Source of the DNA: Janthinobacterium sp051380875
GTDB taxonomy: Bacteria > Pseudomonadota > Gammaproteobacteria > Burkholderiales > Burkholderiaceae_D
DNA length: 64,000 nucleotides
NCBI RefSeq assembly: GCF_051380875.1
Contig: NZ_JBNYXW010000010.1
Coordinates: 186,001-250,000 of the forward strand
Direction: 5' to 3'
Within the stretch, counting starts at the first letter, position 1, and every line of letters starts with the position of its first letter. Below the pieces are notes generated by a model, which was given only the letters and a program-made list of their open reading frames with translations, made no database searches and had not been told where the DNA came from. Below, piece after piece: positions 51,017-59,940 of this stretch. The translations under genes and the position numbers were made by a program.

Positions 51017-52246
51017 GTGAATCCACTTCTTGCTAAACTGCAACCATATCCATTTGAAAAGCTGCGCCAGCTGTTTGCCGGCGTGACGGTCAATCCCGAC
51101 TATGCGCCCATCAGCCTGGGCATGGGCGAACCCAAGCACCCGACGCCGGCTTTTATCGAGCAAGCGCTGGTCGACAATATCCACGGCCTGGCCAGCTATC
51201 CGACCACCATCGGCTCGGAAGCCTTGCGCGGCGCCATCGCTGGCTGGCTGGAGCGCCGCTATGGCATCCCCAGGCTCAATCCTGCCACGCAAATCCTGCC
51301 CGTGAATGGCTCGCGCGAAGCCTTGTTTGCGCTGGCGCAAACGGTAATCGATCCATCGGCCGGTTCGCTGGTGATCAGCCCGAATCCGTTTTATCAGATT
51401 TACGAAGGCGCGGCCTACCTGGCCGGCGCCGAACCGTATTTCGTCAATTCCGACCCGGCGCGCAATTTCGGCTGCGACTACGACAGCGTGTCCGCGTCCG
51501 TGTGGGAAAAAGTCAAGCTGCTGTTCCTGTGTTCGCCGGGCAACCCGACGGGCGCCGTCTTGACCCTGACGGACTGGGAACATCTGTTCGCCCTGTCCGA
51601 GCGTTATGACTTCGTCATCGCCGCCGACGAATGCTATTCCGAGATCTACCACGGCGACACGGCCCCGCTGGGCGCGCTGCAGGCGGCGCACATGCTGGGC
51701 CTGTCCAGTATCGAACGCCCGTATGCGCGCCTGGTGGTATTTTCCAGCCTGTCGAAGCGCTCCAACGTGCCGGGCATGCGCTCGGGTTTCGTCGCTGGCG
51801 ACGCCGAAGTGTTGAAAAAATTCCTGCTTTACCGAACCTACCACGGCGGCGCCATGAGCCCTGCCGTGCAGGCGGCCTCCGTCGCGGCCTGGAACGACGA
51901 AACCCATGTCGAGGAAAATCGCGCCAAATACCGCGCCAAGTTCGACGCCATCACGCCGCTGCTGCAAACGGTGATGGACGTGCAATTGCCGGACGCCGGC
52001 TTCTACCTGTGGGCCGACGTCAGCCGCACGGGCCTGTCCGACACGCAATTCGCGCAACGCCTGTACGCCGAATATAATGTCACGGTATTGCCTGGCAGCT
52101 ACCTGGCGCGCGACGCGCACGGCATCAATCCGGGCCGCAACCGCATCCGCATGGCCCTGGTGGCCGAAACGGCCGAAGGGCTGGAAGCCGCACTGCGCAT
52201 AGTAAAATTCTGCCAGCAGCTTTCCGCATCCGCATCAACCAACTAA
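51017..52246 (+). CDS. dapC: N-succinyldiaminopimelate aminotransferase
   Basis: 409 residues from GTG 51017 (VNPLLAKLQPYPFEKLR). PLP-dependent class I aminotransferase: LGMGEPKHPTP, SNPFYQIYEGA region, PGNPTGAVL and the PLP lysine in SSLSKRSNVPGMRSGF. It converts N-succinyl-2-amino-6-oxopimelate to N-succinyl-LL-diaminopimelate in lysine and cell wall synthesis. dapD follows 13 bases later. No strong ribosome site precedes the GTG; the frame continues upstream without family sequence. Confidence 0.92.
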   Translation: MNPLLAKLQPYPFEKLRQLFAGVTVNPDYAPISLGMGEPKHPTPAFIEQALVDNIHGLASYPTTIGSEALRGAIAGWLERRYGIPRLNPATQILPVNGSREALFALAQTVIDPSAGSLVISPNPFYQIYEGAAYLAGAEPYFVNSDPARNFGCDYDSVSASVWEKVKLLFLCSPGNPTGAVLTLTDWEHLFALSERYDFVIAADECYSEIYHGDTAPLGALQAAHMLGLSSIERPYARLVVFSSLSKRSNVPGMRSGFVAGDAEVLKKFLLYRTYHGGAMSPAVQAASVAAWNDETHVEENRAKYRAKFDAITPLLQTVMDVQLPDAGFYLWADVSRTGLSDTQFAQRLYAEYNVTVLPGSYLARDAHGINPGRNRIRMALVAETAEGLEAALRIVKFCQQLSASASTN

Positions 52247-52259
52247 ACAAGACACCATC

Positions 52260-53087
52260 ATGAGCCAACAACTGCAAAACATCATCGACCTGGCCTGGGA
52301 AAACCGCGCCGAGATCAATCCGGGCAACGGCACCGCCGAACTGCGCGACGCCGTCGGCCACGTCATCAACGGCCTGGACAACGGCAGCATCCGCGTGGCG
52401 GAAAAAACCACGGGCGACTGGGTCGTCAACCAGTGGGTCAAGAAAGCCGTGCTGCTGTCGTTCCGCCTGGAAAACAACGTCGTCATGCCATCGGATGGCA
52501 CGATGCAGTTCTACGACAAGGTGCCGACCAAGTTCGCCAACTACACGCCGGAAGACTTCGCCAAGGGCGGTTTCCGCGTGGTACCACCTGCCGTCGCCCG
52601 CCGTGGTTCCTTCATCGCCAAGAACGTCGTGCTGATGCCGTCCTACGTCAACATCGGCGCCTACGTCGATGAAGGCGCCATGGTCGACACCTGGGCCACC
52701 GTTGGTTCCTGCGCGCAAATCGGCAAGAACGTCCACCTGTCCGGCGGCGTCGGCATCGGCGGCGTACTGGAGCCTATGCAAGCGAACCCGACCATCATCG
52801 AAGACAACTGCTTCATCGGCGCCCGTTCGGAAATCGTCGAAGGCGTGATCGTCGAAGAAAACTCGGTCATCTCGATGGGCGTCTACATCGGCCAATCGAC
52901 CAAGATCTACGACCGCGCCACCGGCGAAGTGACGTATGGCCGCGTGCCATCCGGCTCCGTCGTGGTCTCGGGCAACCTGCCTTCGGAAGACGGCAAGTAC
53001 TCGCTGTACTGCGCCGTGATCGTCAAACGCGTGGATGCAAAAACCCGCGCCAAGACCGGTATCAACGAGTTGCTGCGCGGCATTTGA
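52260..53087 (+). CDS. dapD: Tetrahydrodipicolinate N-succinyltransferase
   Basis: 275 residues. Left-handed beta-helix hexapeptide repeats (about residues 110-215: VVLMPSYVNIGAYVDEGAM, IGKNVHLSGGVGIGGVLEP, NCFIGARSEIVEGVIVEE) after an N-terminal helical domain. It uses succinyl-CoA to block the amino group of tetrahydrodipicolinate, the step before DapC. Terminator at 53120 ends the unit. Confidence 0.95.
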   Translation: MSQQLQNIIDLAWENRAEINPGNGTAELRDAVGHVINGLDNGSIRVAEKTTGDWVVNQWVKKAVLLSFRLENNVVMPSDGTMQFYDKVPTKFANYTPEDFAKGGFRVVPPAVARRGSFIAKNVVLMPSYVNIGAYVDEGAMVDTWATVGSCAQIGKNVHLSGGVGIGGVLEPMQANPTIIEDNCFIGARSEIVEGVIVEENSVISMGVYIGQSTKIYDRATGEVTYGRVPSGSVVVSGNLPSEDGKYSLYCAVIVKRVDAKTRAKTGINELLRGI

Positions 53088-53119
53088 TCACTGCGCTGTA
53101 AAACGTACTGAGTACCCTG

Positions 53120-53145
53120 AATGTCCCGCCCTGGCGGGACATTTT
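53120..53145 (+). terminator. Intrinsic terminator after dapD
   Basis: AATGTCCCGCC and GGCGGGACATT with a small loop, followed by TTTTC. It separates dapD from the monooxygenase gene. Confidence 0.82.
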
Positions 53146-53207
53146 CATTTCCAAAACACACTCAATCATCCTGCAGCCATGACGCATCCTGTCCTATACT
53201 GGATGGC

Positions 53208-54755
53208 ATGAATACTCCCCCCGTATTGATCGTCGGCGCCGGTCCTACCGGCCTCATGCTTGCCTTGCGCCTGGCGCGCCATGGCGTCGATTGCCGCATC
53301 ATCGACAAGAACAGCGGCCCCGGGCAGGCGTCGCGGGCCATGGCCGTGCATGCGCGCACGCTGGAGTTTTACCAGCAGCTGGGCTTTGCCGACGAGCTGG
53401 TCAGCCTGGGCATCAAGATCAACGCCATGCATATCCACGAAGGCGGCGAGGAATTGGTGAAACTGGCGCTGGGCGAGATCGGTGAAGGCCTGAGCCCCTA
53501 TCCTTTCGTGCTGAGCCTGCCGCAAGACGAGCATGAACGCTTCCTCGTCAGCAAGCTGGCCGGAGCCGGCGTGCACGTGGAATGGAATGTCACGCTAGAC
53601 CTGTGGACGCAAGACGATAGCGAAGTGCAAGCCATCCTGCTCAAAGATGGCGAACGTCAATATTGCACGTTTGATTACATTTGCGGCTGCGACGGTGCCC
53701 GCAGCACGGTGCGCAAGATTGCACAATTTGACTTTTCCGGCGGCACCTACGATCACCTGTATTACGTGGCCGACGCCAGGGTGGCGGGCAGCAATACCGA
53801 CTTGCACGCCCACTTGGGGGCGAACTCCTTTGCCTTGATGTTGCCGGTACGCACCAGCGGCATGCAGCGCTTGATCGGCATCCTGCCCGATCGCCCCGAA
53901 GGCGCTCCTGCGCCCACCTTCGACGATGTGCGCGGCGACGTGGAAACCTTGCTGAACGTCAAGGTCGAACACGTGAACTGGTTTTCCACCTATACGGTGC
54001 AGCACCGGGTGGCAGGGCAATTTCGCGAGCGGCGCTGCTTCATCCTTGGCGACGCGGCCCATCTGCACAGCCCCGTGGGCGGCCAGGGCATGAACACGGG
54101 CCTGGGCGACGCCGTCAACCTGGCCTGGAAACTGGCGCAAAAACTGCGCGGACAGAGCAATGACGCCCTGCTCGACACCTATGAAAGCGAGCGCATCGTG
54201 TTTGCCCGCAAGCTCGTCGCCACCACCGACCGCGCCTTCCAGGCCATCGTCGCGCAAGGCATGGCCGGGCAATTCCTGCGCCGCTGGCTGGTGCCGCATG
54301 CGCTGCCTTTCCTCTCCGGCTTCGAACGCGCGCGCCGTTTGCTGTTCCAGACGGTGTCGCAAATCCAGATCAAGTATGAAGACAGCGCTCTCTCGGCAGG
54401 CTACGCGGAAAACTTGCGCGGCGGCGACCGCCTGCCCTGGTTCTCGGACGGCACGCAAGACAATTTTACGGCCCTGCGCAGCATGGATTGGCAATTGCAC
54501 ATCTATGGCGAAGCGGCGCCCGAACTGCTGGCCGAGGCGCGCGTGCTGAAGCTGAGCGTGCATTGCTACACGTTCAATGTCGCCGCCAAGCTGGCGGGAC
54601 TGGGCCGCGATTGCGCCTATCTGGTGCGCCCCGACGGCCACATCGCGCTAGCCCTGCACCTGCAGGAAAGCGGCGCCCTGCGCGCCCTGGCGCTGCGCCT
54701 GGGCTTGCATTTCGGTCCGCTGGAAACGGGCAAGGCGGCGCCTCGGCCCGTCTAG
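53208..54755 (+). CDS. FAD-dependent aromatic monooxygenase (PheA/TfdB type)
   Basis: 515 residues from ATG 53208. FAD-binding GAGPTGLMLALRLARHGVDC at the N-terminus, the DG motif CDGARSTVRK at about 160, and the second FAD motif RCFILGDAAHLHSPVGGQGMNTGLGD near residue 275. The C-terminal thioredoxin-like domain of phenol hydroxylases is suggested by the last 100 residues. Substrate unknown. It sits between dapD and the ArsC-like/dapE pair, with a TATACT box 7 bases from the start, so its leader is very short. Confidence 0.88.
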   Translation: MNTPPVLIVGAGPTGLMLALRLARHGVDCRIIDKNSGPGQASRAMAVHARTLEFYQQLGFADELVSLGIKINAMHIHEGGEELVKLALGEIGEGLSPYPFVLSLPQDEHERFLVSKLAGAGVHVEWNVTLDLWTQDDSEVQAILLKDGERQYCTFDYICGCDGARSTVRKIAQFDFSGGTYDHLYYVADARVAGSNTDLHAHLGANSFALMLPVRTSGMQRLIGILPDRPEGAPAPTFDDVRGDVETLLNVKVEHVNWFSTYTVQHRVAGQFRERRCFILGDAAHLHSPVGGQGMNTGLGDAVNLAWKLAQKLRGQSNDALLDTYESERIVFARKLVATTDRAFQAIVAQGMAGQFLRRWLVPHALPFLSGFERARRLLFQTVSQIQIKYEDSALSAGYAENLRGGDRLPWFSDGTQDNFTALRSMDWQLHIYGEAAPELLAEARVLKLSVHCYTFNVAAKLAGLGRDCAYLVRPDGHIALALHLQESGALRALALRLGLHFGPLETGKAAPRPV

Positions 54756-54795
54756 GGCGGCCGTGCTGCACCGCCGCATCGTGGCGTATCAACTG

Positions 54796-54801
54796 TATAA
54801 T
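54796..54801 (+). promoter_or_regulatory. -10 box candidate before the ArsC-like/dapE unit
   Basis: TATAAT at 54796-54801, 82 bases before the next start. The -35 is weak. Confidence 0.35.
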
Positions 54802-54882
54802 GGCGGCTAACATCGCGTTTTGCCTTGGCGCAAGCGCGGCAATCAAGCATGCCGCATTCATTCTCCGTTAGCCTGACCCACT

Positions 54883-55248
54883 ATGACCATCACACTCTAC
54901 GGTATCCCCAACTGCGATACCGTCAAAAAAGCCCGCACCTGGCTGGCCGCGCAGCAACTCGACTTCACCTTCCATGACTTCAAGAAGCAGGGCCTGGAAC
55001 GCGCCACCGTCGACGCCTGGCTGCAGCAATTGCCGTGGGATGTGCTGGTCAACAAGAAAGGCACGACCTGGCGCGCCCTGTCCGACGAGCGCAAGGCGTC
55101 CATTACTGACGCCGCCAGCGCTTTGGCCCTGATGCTGGAAAACCCGTCCATCATCAAGCGCCCCGTGCTGGACAAGGATGGCCAGTTCAGCGTGGCGTTT
55201 TCGGACGCGCAGTACAAGGCCATTTTCTCGCTGACACTATTTAGTTGA
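54883..55248 (+). CDS. ArsC/Spx-family thioredoxin-fold protein (YffB-like)
   Basis: 121 residues. GIPNCDTVKKARTWL is the YffB/Spx-type active site with a single cysteine and no CxxC, so it is not a classical arsenate reductase. FHDFKKQGLERATVDAWLQQLPWDVLVNKKGTTWR is typical. In many proteobacteria this gene precedes dapE, as here. Proposed glutathione-dependent thiol reductase; role in lysine synthesis not shown. Confidence 0.88.
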   Translation: MTITLYGIPNCDTVKKARTWLAAQQLDFTFHDFKKQGLERATVDAWLQQLPWDVLVNKKGTTWRALSDERKASITDAASALALMLENPSIIKRPVLDKDGQFSVAFSDAQYKAIFSLTLFS

Positions 55249-55282
55249 CCACCGGAACGATGTTGCCGGCACGACCTTACTC

Positions 55283-56419
55283 ATGACCACCTCCAAGACC
55301 CTCGCCCTGACCGAAAAACTGATCGCCCTGTCCTCGGTCACGCCCGACGACAAGGGCTGCCAGCAGCATTTGATCGACATCCTCACGCCGCTGGGCTTTG
55401 TCTGCGAGACGATCCTGTCGAACGACGTCACCAATTTATGGGCGCGCCGTGGCACGGCCTCGCCCGTGTTCGTCTTTGCCGGCCATACGGACGTGGTGCC
55501 CACCGGTCCCGTCGAGCAATGGCGCTCGCAGCCCTTCATTCCCACGCACCGCGACGGCAAGCTGTACGGGCGTGGCGCGGCCGACATGAAGACCTCGATT
55601 GCCGCCATGGTAGTTGCTTGTGAAGAATTTATCGCCGCCACGCCCGAGCACTCCGGGTCGATTGCCTTCCTGATCACCAGCGACGAGGAAGGCCCCGCCA
55701 CGGATGGCACCGTCATCGTGTGCGACAGGCTCAAGGCGCGCGGCGAGCAGATCGACTATTGCCTGGTGGGCGAACCGACCTCCAGCGCGCAACTGGGCGA
55801 CATGATCAAGAACGGCCGCCGCGGTTCGCTCTCGGGCCGCTTGACGATCAAGGGCGTGCAAGGTCATATTGCCTACCCGCAACTGGCAAAAAACCCCATC
55901 CACGAAGCGGCGCAGGCGCTGGCCGACCTGGTCGAGGAAAAGTGGGATGCAGGCAACGAATATTACCTGCCCACTTCCTGGCAAATGTCGAACATTAATG
56001 CGGGCACGGGCGCCAACAATGTGATTCCGGGCGACATGGTGATCGACTTCAATTTCCGCTTTTCCACGGCCAGCACGGCGGAAAACCTGCAGCAACGGGT
56101 CCACGCCATCCTCGACCGGCATGACTTGCAGTACGACTTGCAATGGACCCTGAGCGGCCAGCCCTTCCTCACGCCGCGCGGCACCCTGTCCGATGCCTTG
56201 TCCGCCGCGATCGAGCAGGAAACGGGCATCACGACGCAGCTGTCGACCACGGGCGGCACCTCGGATGGCCGGTTTATCGCGCAGATCTGCCCCCAAGTGA
56301 TAGAATTCGGGCCGCCCAATGCAAGTATTCACAAGATCGACGAGCACATCGAACTGTGCCACATCGATCCCCTGAAAAATATTTACCGGCGTACGCTGGA
56401 GCATTTGCTGCCCGCCTGA
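55283..56419 (+). CDS. dapE: Succinyl-diaminopimelate desuccinylase
   Basis: 378 residues. Zinc-binding M20 peptidase fold: FAGHTDVVPTG (His and Asp ligands near residue 69), DMKTSIAAMV, ITSDEEGPATDGT with the catalytic Glu, and the C-terminal GTSDGRFIAQ and HKIDEHIELCHI. It removes succinate from N-succinyl-LL-DAP. Its stop is adjacent to the ATG of the following gene. Confidence 0.95.
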   Translation: MTTSKTLALTEKLIALSSVTPDDKGCQQHLIDILTPLGFVCETILSNDVTNLWARRGTASPVFVFAGHTDVVPTGPVEQWRSQPFIPTHRDGKLYGRGAADMKTSIAAMVVACEEFIAATPEHSGSIAFLITSDEEGPATDGTVIVCDRLKARGEQIDYCLVGEPTSSAQLGDMIKNGRRGSLSGRLTIKGVQGHIAYPQLAKNPIHEAAQALADLVEEKWDAGNEYYLPTSWQMSNINAGTGANNVIPGDMVIDFNFRFSTASTAENLQQRVHAILDRHDLQYDLQWTLSGQPFLTPRGTLSDALSAAIEQETGITTQLSTTGGTSDGRFIAQICPQVIEFGPPNASIHKIDEHIELCHIDPLKNIYRRTLEHLLPA

Positions 56420-56473
56420 ATGAATACCGAGGCCCGTCACGGCGGGCCAGAACACCGTCTTTTCGAGAATGCC

Positions 56474-57364
56474 ATGACCCCGAACCCGTTTTCCACGCCA
56501 CGCGACCTGCTGCGCTACGCCGTCACCCGTTTCAATACCGCCAAGCTGTTTTTCGGCCACGGCAGCGCCGAAGCGTTCGACGAAGCAGCCTATCTGATCC
56601 TGCACACCTTGAAGTTGCCGCTCGACCGCCTGGAGCCCTTCCTCGACGCCAAACTGCTGCCGTCGGAAGTGGCCAGCGTGATGAACGTCATCGACCGCCG
56701 CAGCATCGACCGCGTGCCGGCCGCCTACATCACCAGGGAAGCCTGGCTGGGCACGTATAACTTCTACGTCGACGAGCGCGTGATCGTGCCCCGTTCCTTC
56801 ATCGCCGAACTGATCCCGGAATACTTCTCGCCATGGGTGCAGGAACCGGACGCCGTGGAAAACATCCTGGAACTGTGCACCGGCTCGGGTTGCCTGGCTA
56901 TCATGATGGCCGACGCCTTCCCGAACGCCACGGTGGACGCGGTGGATATTTCCGCCGACGCGCTGGCCGTGGCCAAGCGCAACGTGGACACGTATAAACT
57001 GCAATCGCGCGTGAATCTGATCGAGTCCGACCTGTATGCGAACGTGCCGGCCAAGAAATACGACTTGATCATCAGCAACCCGCCGTACGTGAATTCCGCG
57101 TCGATGGGCGCCCTGCCCCAGGAATACCTGGCCGAACCGCAAATCGCCCTCGATGGCGGCAGCGATGGCATGGACCTGGTGCGCAAGATTATCGCCGGTG
57201 CAGCCGAGCGCCTGACCGACGACGGCATCCTGATGATAGAAATCGGCAACGAACGCGAATACGCAGAAGCGGCCTTCGGCGAGCTGGGCCTGACCTGGCT
57301 GACGACGAGCGCCGGCGACGACATGGTGTTCCTGCTGACAGCCGAACAGTTGAAGCTGGCGTAA
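56474..57364 (+). CDS. prmB: Ribosomal protein L3 glutamine methyltransferase
   Basis: 296 residues from ATG 56474 (GAG-rich site); ATG 56420, next to the dapE stop, is open in the same frame and would add 18 residues without family sequence. SAM-binding ENILELCTGSGCLAIMMA, the catalytic NPPY motif (LIISNPPYVNSASM) and PVAYIT-like RVPAAYITREAWL define PrmB. It methylates Gln on ribosomal protein L3. Operon with dapE. Confidence 0.92.
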   Translation: MTPNPFSTPRDLLRYAVTRFNTAKLFFGHGSAEAFDEAAYLILHTLKLPLDRLEPFLDAKLLPSEVASVMNVIDRRSIDRVPAAYITREAWLGTYNFYVDERVIVPRSFIAELIPEYFSPWVQEPDAVENILELCTGSGCLAIMMADAFPNATVDAVDISADALAVAKRNVDTYKLQSRVNLIESDLYANVPAKKYDLIISNPPYVNSASMGALPQEYLAEPQIALDGGSDGMDLVRKIIAGAAERLTDDGILMIEIGNEREYAEAAFGELGLTWLTTSAGDDMVFLLTAEQLKLA

Positions 57365-57401
57365 GCGGCGCAGCGCCTTAATTTACAACACAAAGAAAAA
57401 A

Positions 57402-59399
57402 ATGATACGTTTCCTACAAGTAAGCCTGATGCGCGGCATCAAACCGTTGCTCGAACAAGTCGACGTCACCCTCAACCCGGGCGACAAGATCGGCCTGATC
57501 GGCGCCAATGGCGCGGGCAAATCGAGCCTGTTCGCCATGATGCGCGGCGAATTGCACCCAGACCAGGGCGAGATCGATTTCCCGGCCAAGTGGCGCGTGG
57601 CTTACGTGGCGCAGGAAACGCCGCCGCTGGACCGTGCCGCGCTCGACTACGCCATCGATGGCGACATCACCTTGCGCAAACTGGAAGCCGAACTGGCGCA
57701 TCTCGAATCGCAACCAGAAACCACGGAAAACGGCATCGCCATCGGCAACATGTATAGCGCGCTGGCCGATGCCGACGCCTACACCGTGCAGTCGCGCGGC
57801 GAGCAATTGCTGCTGGGCCTGGGCTTTACGCTCGATCAGATGCAGCAACCGGTGGCCAGTTTCTCCGGCGGCTGGCGCATGCGCTTGAACCTGGCGCAAG
57901 CGCTGATGTGCCCGTCCGACCTGCTGCTGCTCGATGAACCAACCAATCACTTGGATCTGGACGCCATCATCTGGCTGGAAGACTGGCTGAAACGCTACGC
58001 CGGCACCTTGCTGATCATTTCCCATGACCGCGACTTCCTCGATGAAGTGGTCAACGTGGTCGTGCACATTGACGAGCGCAAGCTGAAGCGCTACTCGGGC
58101 AACTATTCGAGCTTCGAGCGCCAACGCGCCGCGCAGATGATCCTGGCCGCCGGTGCGCTGGAAAAGCAACAGCGCAAGCGCGCCCATCTGGAGTCCTTCG
58201 TCAACCGCTTCAAGGCGCAAGCCTCGAAGGCCCGCCAGGCGCAAAGCCGCATGAAGGCGCTGGCGAAGATGGAAGAACTGGCGCCGCTGCGCGCAGCGGC
58301 CGAGTTCTCGTTCGAATTCCGCGAGCCGCTGTCGGCGCCAAACCCGCTGATGGTGATGGAAGACGTCGACGCGGGCTACAAGATCGAAAACGAAGCCACC
58401 GGCGAAATTACCCACAAGACCATCGTCAACGGCATCAAGTTCTCGCTGCAGATCGGCCAGCGCATTGGCCTGTTGGGCCAGAATGGCGCCGGCAAGTCGA
58501 CCCTGATCAAGACCATCGCCGGCGAGCTGATGCCGCTGACGGGCGACGCCACCATGGGCAAGGGCCTCAACATCGGCTACTTCGCCCAGCACCAGGTGGA
58601 AATGCTGCGCCATGACGAGTCGCCGCTGTGGCATCTGGCCAAAATCGCGCCGAACGTGCGCGAACAGGAGCTGCGCAACTTCCTGGGCGGCTTCAACTTC
58701 CCGGGCAACATGGTTACCGCCTCGATCGCGCCCTTCTCGGGCGGCGAAAAGGCACGCCTGGCGCTGGCCCTGATCGTCTGGCAACGGCCGAACTTGCTGC
58801 TGCTCGATGAACCGACCAACCATCTGGATCTGGAAACGCGCGAAGCGCTGACGGAAGCCCTGGCCCAGTTCGAAGGCACGCTAGTCGTCGTCTCCCATGA
58901 TCGCCACTTGCTGCGCGCCACCACCGACGAATTCATCATCGTTGCCGACGGCAAGCTGCAGCCGTTCGACGGCGACCTGGACGACTACAAGGATTGGCTG
59001 TTCAAGACCAAGCTGGGCAAGGGCACCGACGTGCTGCCAGCGGCCGGCAAGGCCAACAAGACCGATTTCCCCGTGGTCTCGCCGGTAGCAGCTGCGGTTG
59101 CTGCCCCTGCCGCGCCGGTGCGCGACAAGCGCCAGGAAGCGGAAGACCGCCAGAAGGCGGCCGCCTTGCGCAAGCCGATCGAAAACAAGATCAAGCGCCA
59201 GGAAGAGCAGATCGCCAAGCGCAATGCGCAAAAGGCGGAAACGGAAGCCAAACTGGGCGAGCCGACCATCTACGACGCCGCCAACAAGGCCAAGCTGAAA
59301 CAGTTGCTGGCCGACCAGACCTTCTTCACCAAGGACCTGGCGCAGCTGGAAGCGGAATGGCTGGATTTGCAGGATCAGCTTGAAAAAATTGCTTCTTAA
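57402..59399 (+). CDS. ABC-F ATPase, YheS type
   Basis: 665 residues with two ABC domains: GLIGANGAGKSSL and FSGGWRMRLNLAQALM in the first, GLLGQNGAGKSTL and SGGEKARLALALI in the second, each followed by LLLDEPTNHLDL. The inter-domain linker (about residues 240-300) is long and basic. The C-terminus is a charged coiled coil (residues about 560-660). ABC-F proteins of this kind act on the ribosome. It follows prmB by 37 bases and has its own terminator. Confidence 0.93.
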   Translation: MIRFLQVSLMRGIKPLLEQVDVTLNPGDKIGLIGANGAGKSSLFAMMRGELHPDQGEIDFPAKWRVAYVAQETPPLDRAALDYAIDGDITLRKLEAELAHLESQPETTENGIAIGNMYSALADADAYTVQSRGEQLLLGLGFTLDQMQQPVASFSGGWRMRLNLAQALMCPSDLLLLDEPTNHLDLDAIIWLEDWLKRYAGTLLIISHDRDFLDEVVNVVVHIDERKLKRYSGNYSSFERQRAAQMILAAGALEKQQRKRAHLESFVNRFKAQASKARQAQSRMKALAKMEELAPLRAAAEFSFEFREPLSAPNPLMVMEDVDAGYKIENEATGEITHKTIVNGIKFSLQIGQRIGLLGQNGAGKSTLIKTIAGELMPLTGDATMGKGLNIGYFAQHQVEMLRHDESPLWHLAKIAPNVREQELRNFLGGFNFPGNMVTASIAPFSGGEKARLALALIVWQRPNLLLLDEPTNHLDLETREALTEALAQFEGTLVVVSHDRHLLRATTDEFIIVADGKLQPFDGDLDDYKDWLFKTKLGKGTDVLPAAGKANKTDFPVVSPVAAAVAAPAAPVRDKRQEAEDRQKAAALRKPIENKIKRQEEQIAKRNAQKAETEAKLGEPTIYDAANKAKLKQLLADQTFFTKDLAQLEAEWLDLQDQLEKIAS

Positions 59400-59425
59400 A
59401 TACTGACCAGAGACATACTGACTAG

Positions 59426-59454
59426 AGACGGCTCACACGAGCCGTCTTTTTTTT
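59426..59454 (+). terminator. Intrinsic terminator after the ABC-F gene
   Basis: AGACGGCTC, loop ACAC, GAGCCGTCT, then seven T. Confidence 0.93.
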
Positions 59455-59541
59455 GTCATGCCGCCTGCATGGGACTGGCGCTGCGGATGCGGGCGCGCGT
59501 CTTGCCTTACAATACCAGCATTGTTTTTCCACAGGCAGGCC

Positions 59542-59940
59542 ATGCAACACCTCGTCAATCCCGCTGAAGTTGAATTCTCCGCCATCCGCGCCCAAGGGCC
59601 GGGCGGGCAGAATGTCAACAAGGTCTCCAGCGCCATCCATTTACGCTTTCCCATCGCCGCCTCGTCGCTGCCAGAAGCCTACAAGGAGCGCCTGCTGGCC
59701 CTGCGCGACAGCCGCATCAGCAAGGATGGCGTGCTGGTGCTCAAGGCGCAGCAATCGCGCAGCCAGGAGCAGAACAAGGAAGAAGCCTTGCGGCGCTTGC
59801 AGGAAATCATCGACAGCGTGACCTTCCTACCCGCCGTGCGCCGCGCCACCAAGCCCACGCGCAGCTCGCAGCGGCGCCGCCTCGACAGCAAGAGCACGCA
59901 TAGCGTACTCAAGCAATCACGTGGCAAGGTCACCGATTAA
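59542..59940 (+). CDS. arfB: Alternative ribosome-rescue factor ArfB
   Basis: 132 residues from ATG 59542 (AGGCAGG). RF-like domain with the catalytic GGQ in AQGPGGQNVNKVSSA (about residue 21), then a basic tail (TRSSQRRRLDSKSTH, KQSRGK) that enters the mRNA channel. It hydrolyses peptidyl-tRNA on stalled ribosomes. Its stop TAA overlaps the stop of the convergent DUF342 gene inside one TTAA. Confidence 0.93.
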   Translation: MQHLVNPAEVEFSAIRAQGPGGQNVNKVSSAIHLRFPIAASSLPEAYKERLLALRDSRISKDGVLVLKAQQSRSQEQNKEEALRRLQEIIDSVTFLPAVRRATKPTRSSQRRRLDSKSTHSVLKQSRGKVTD

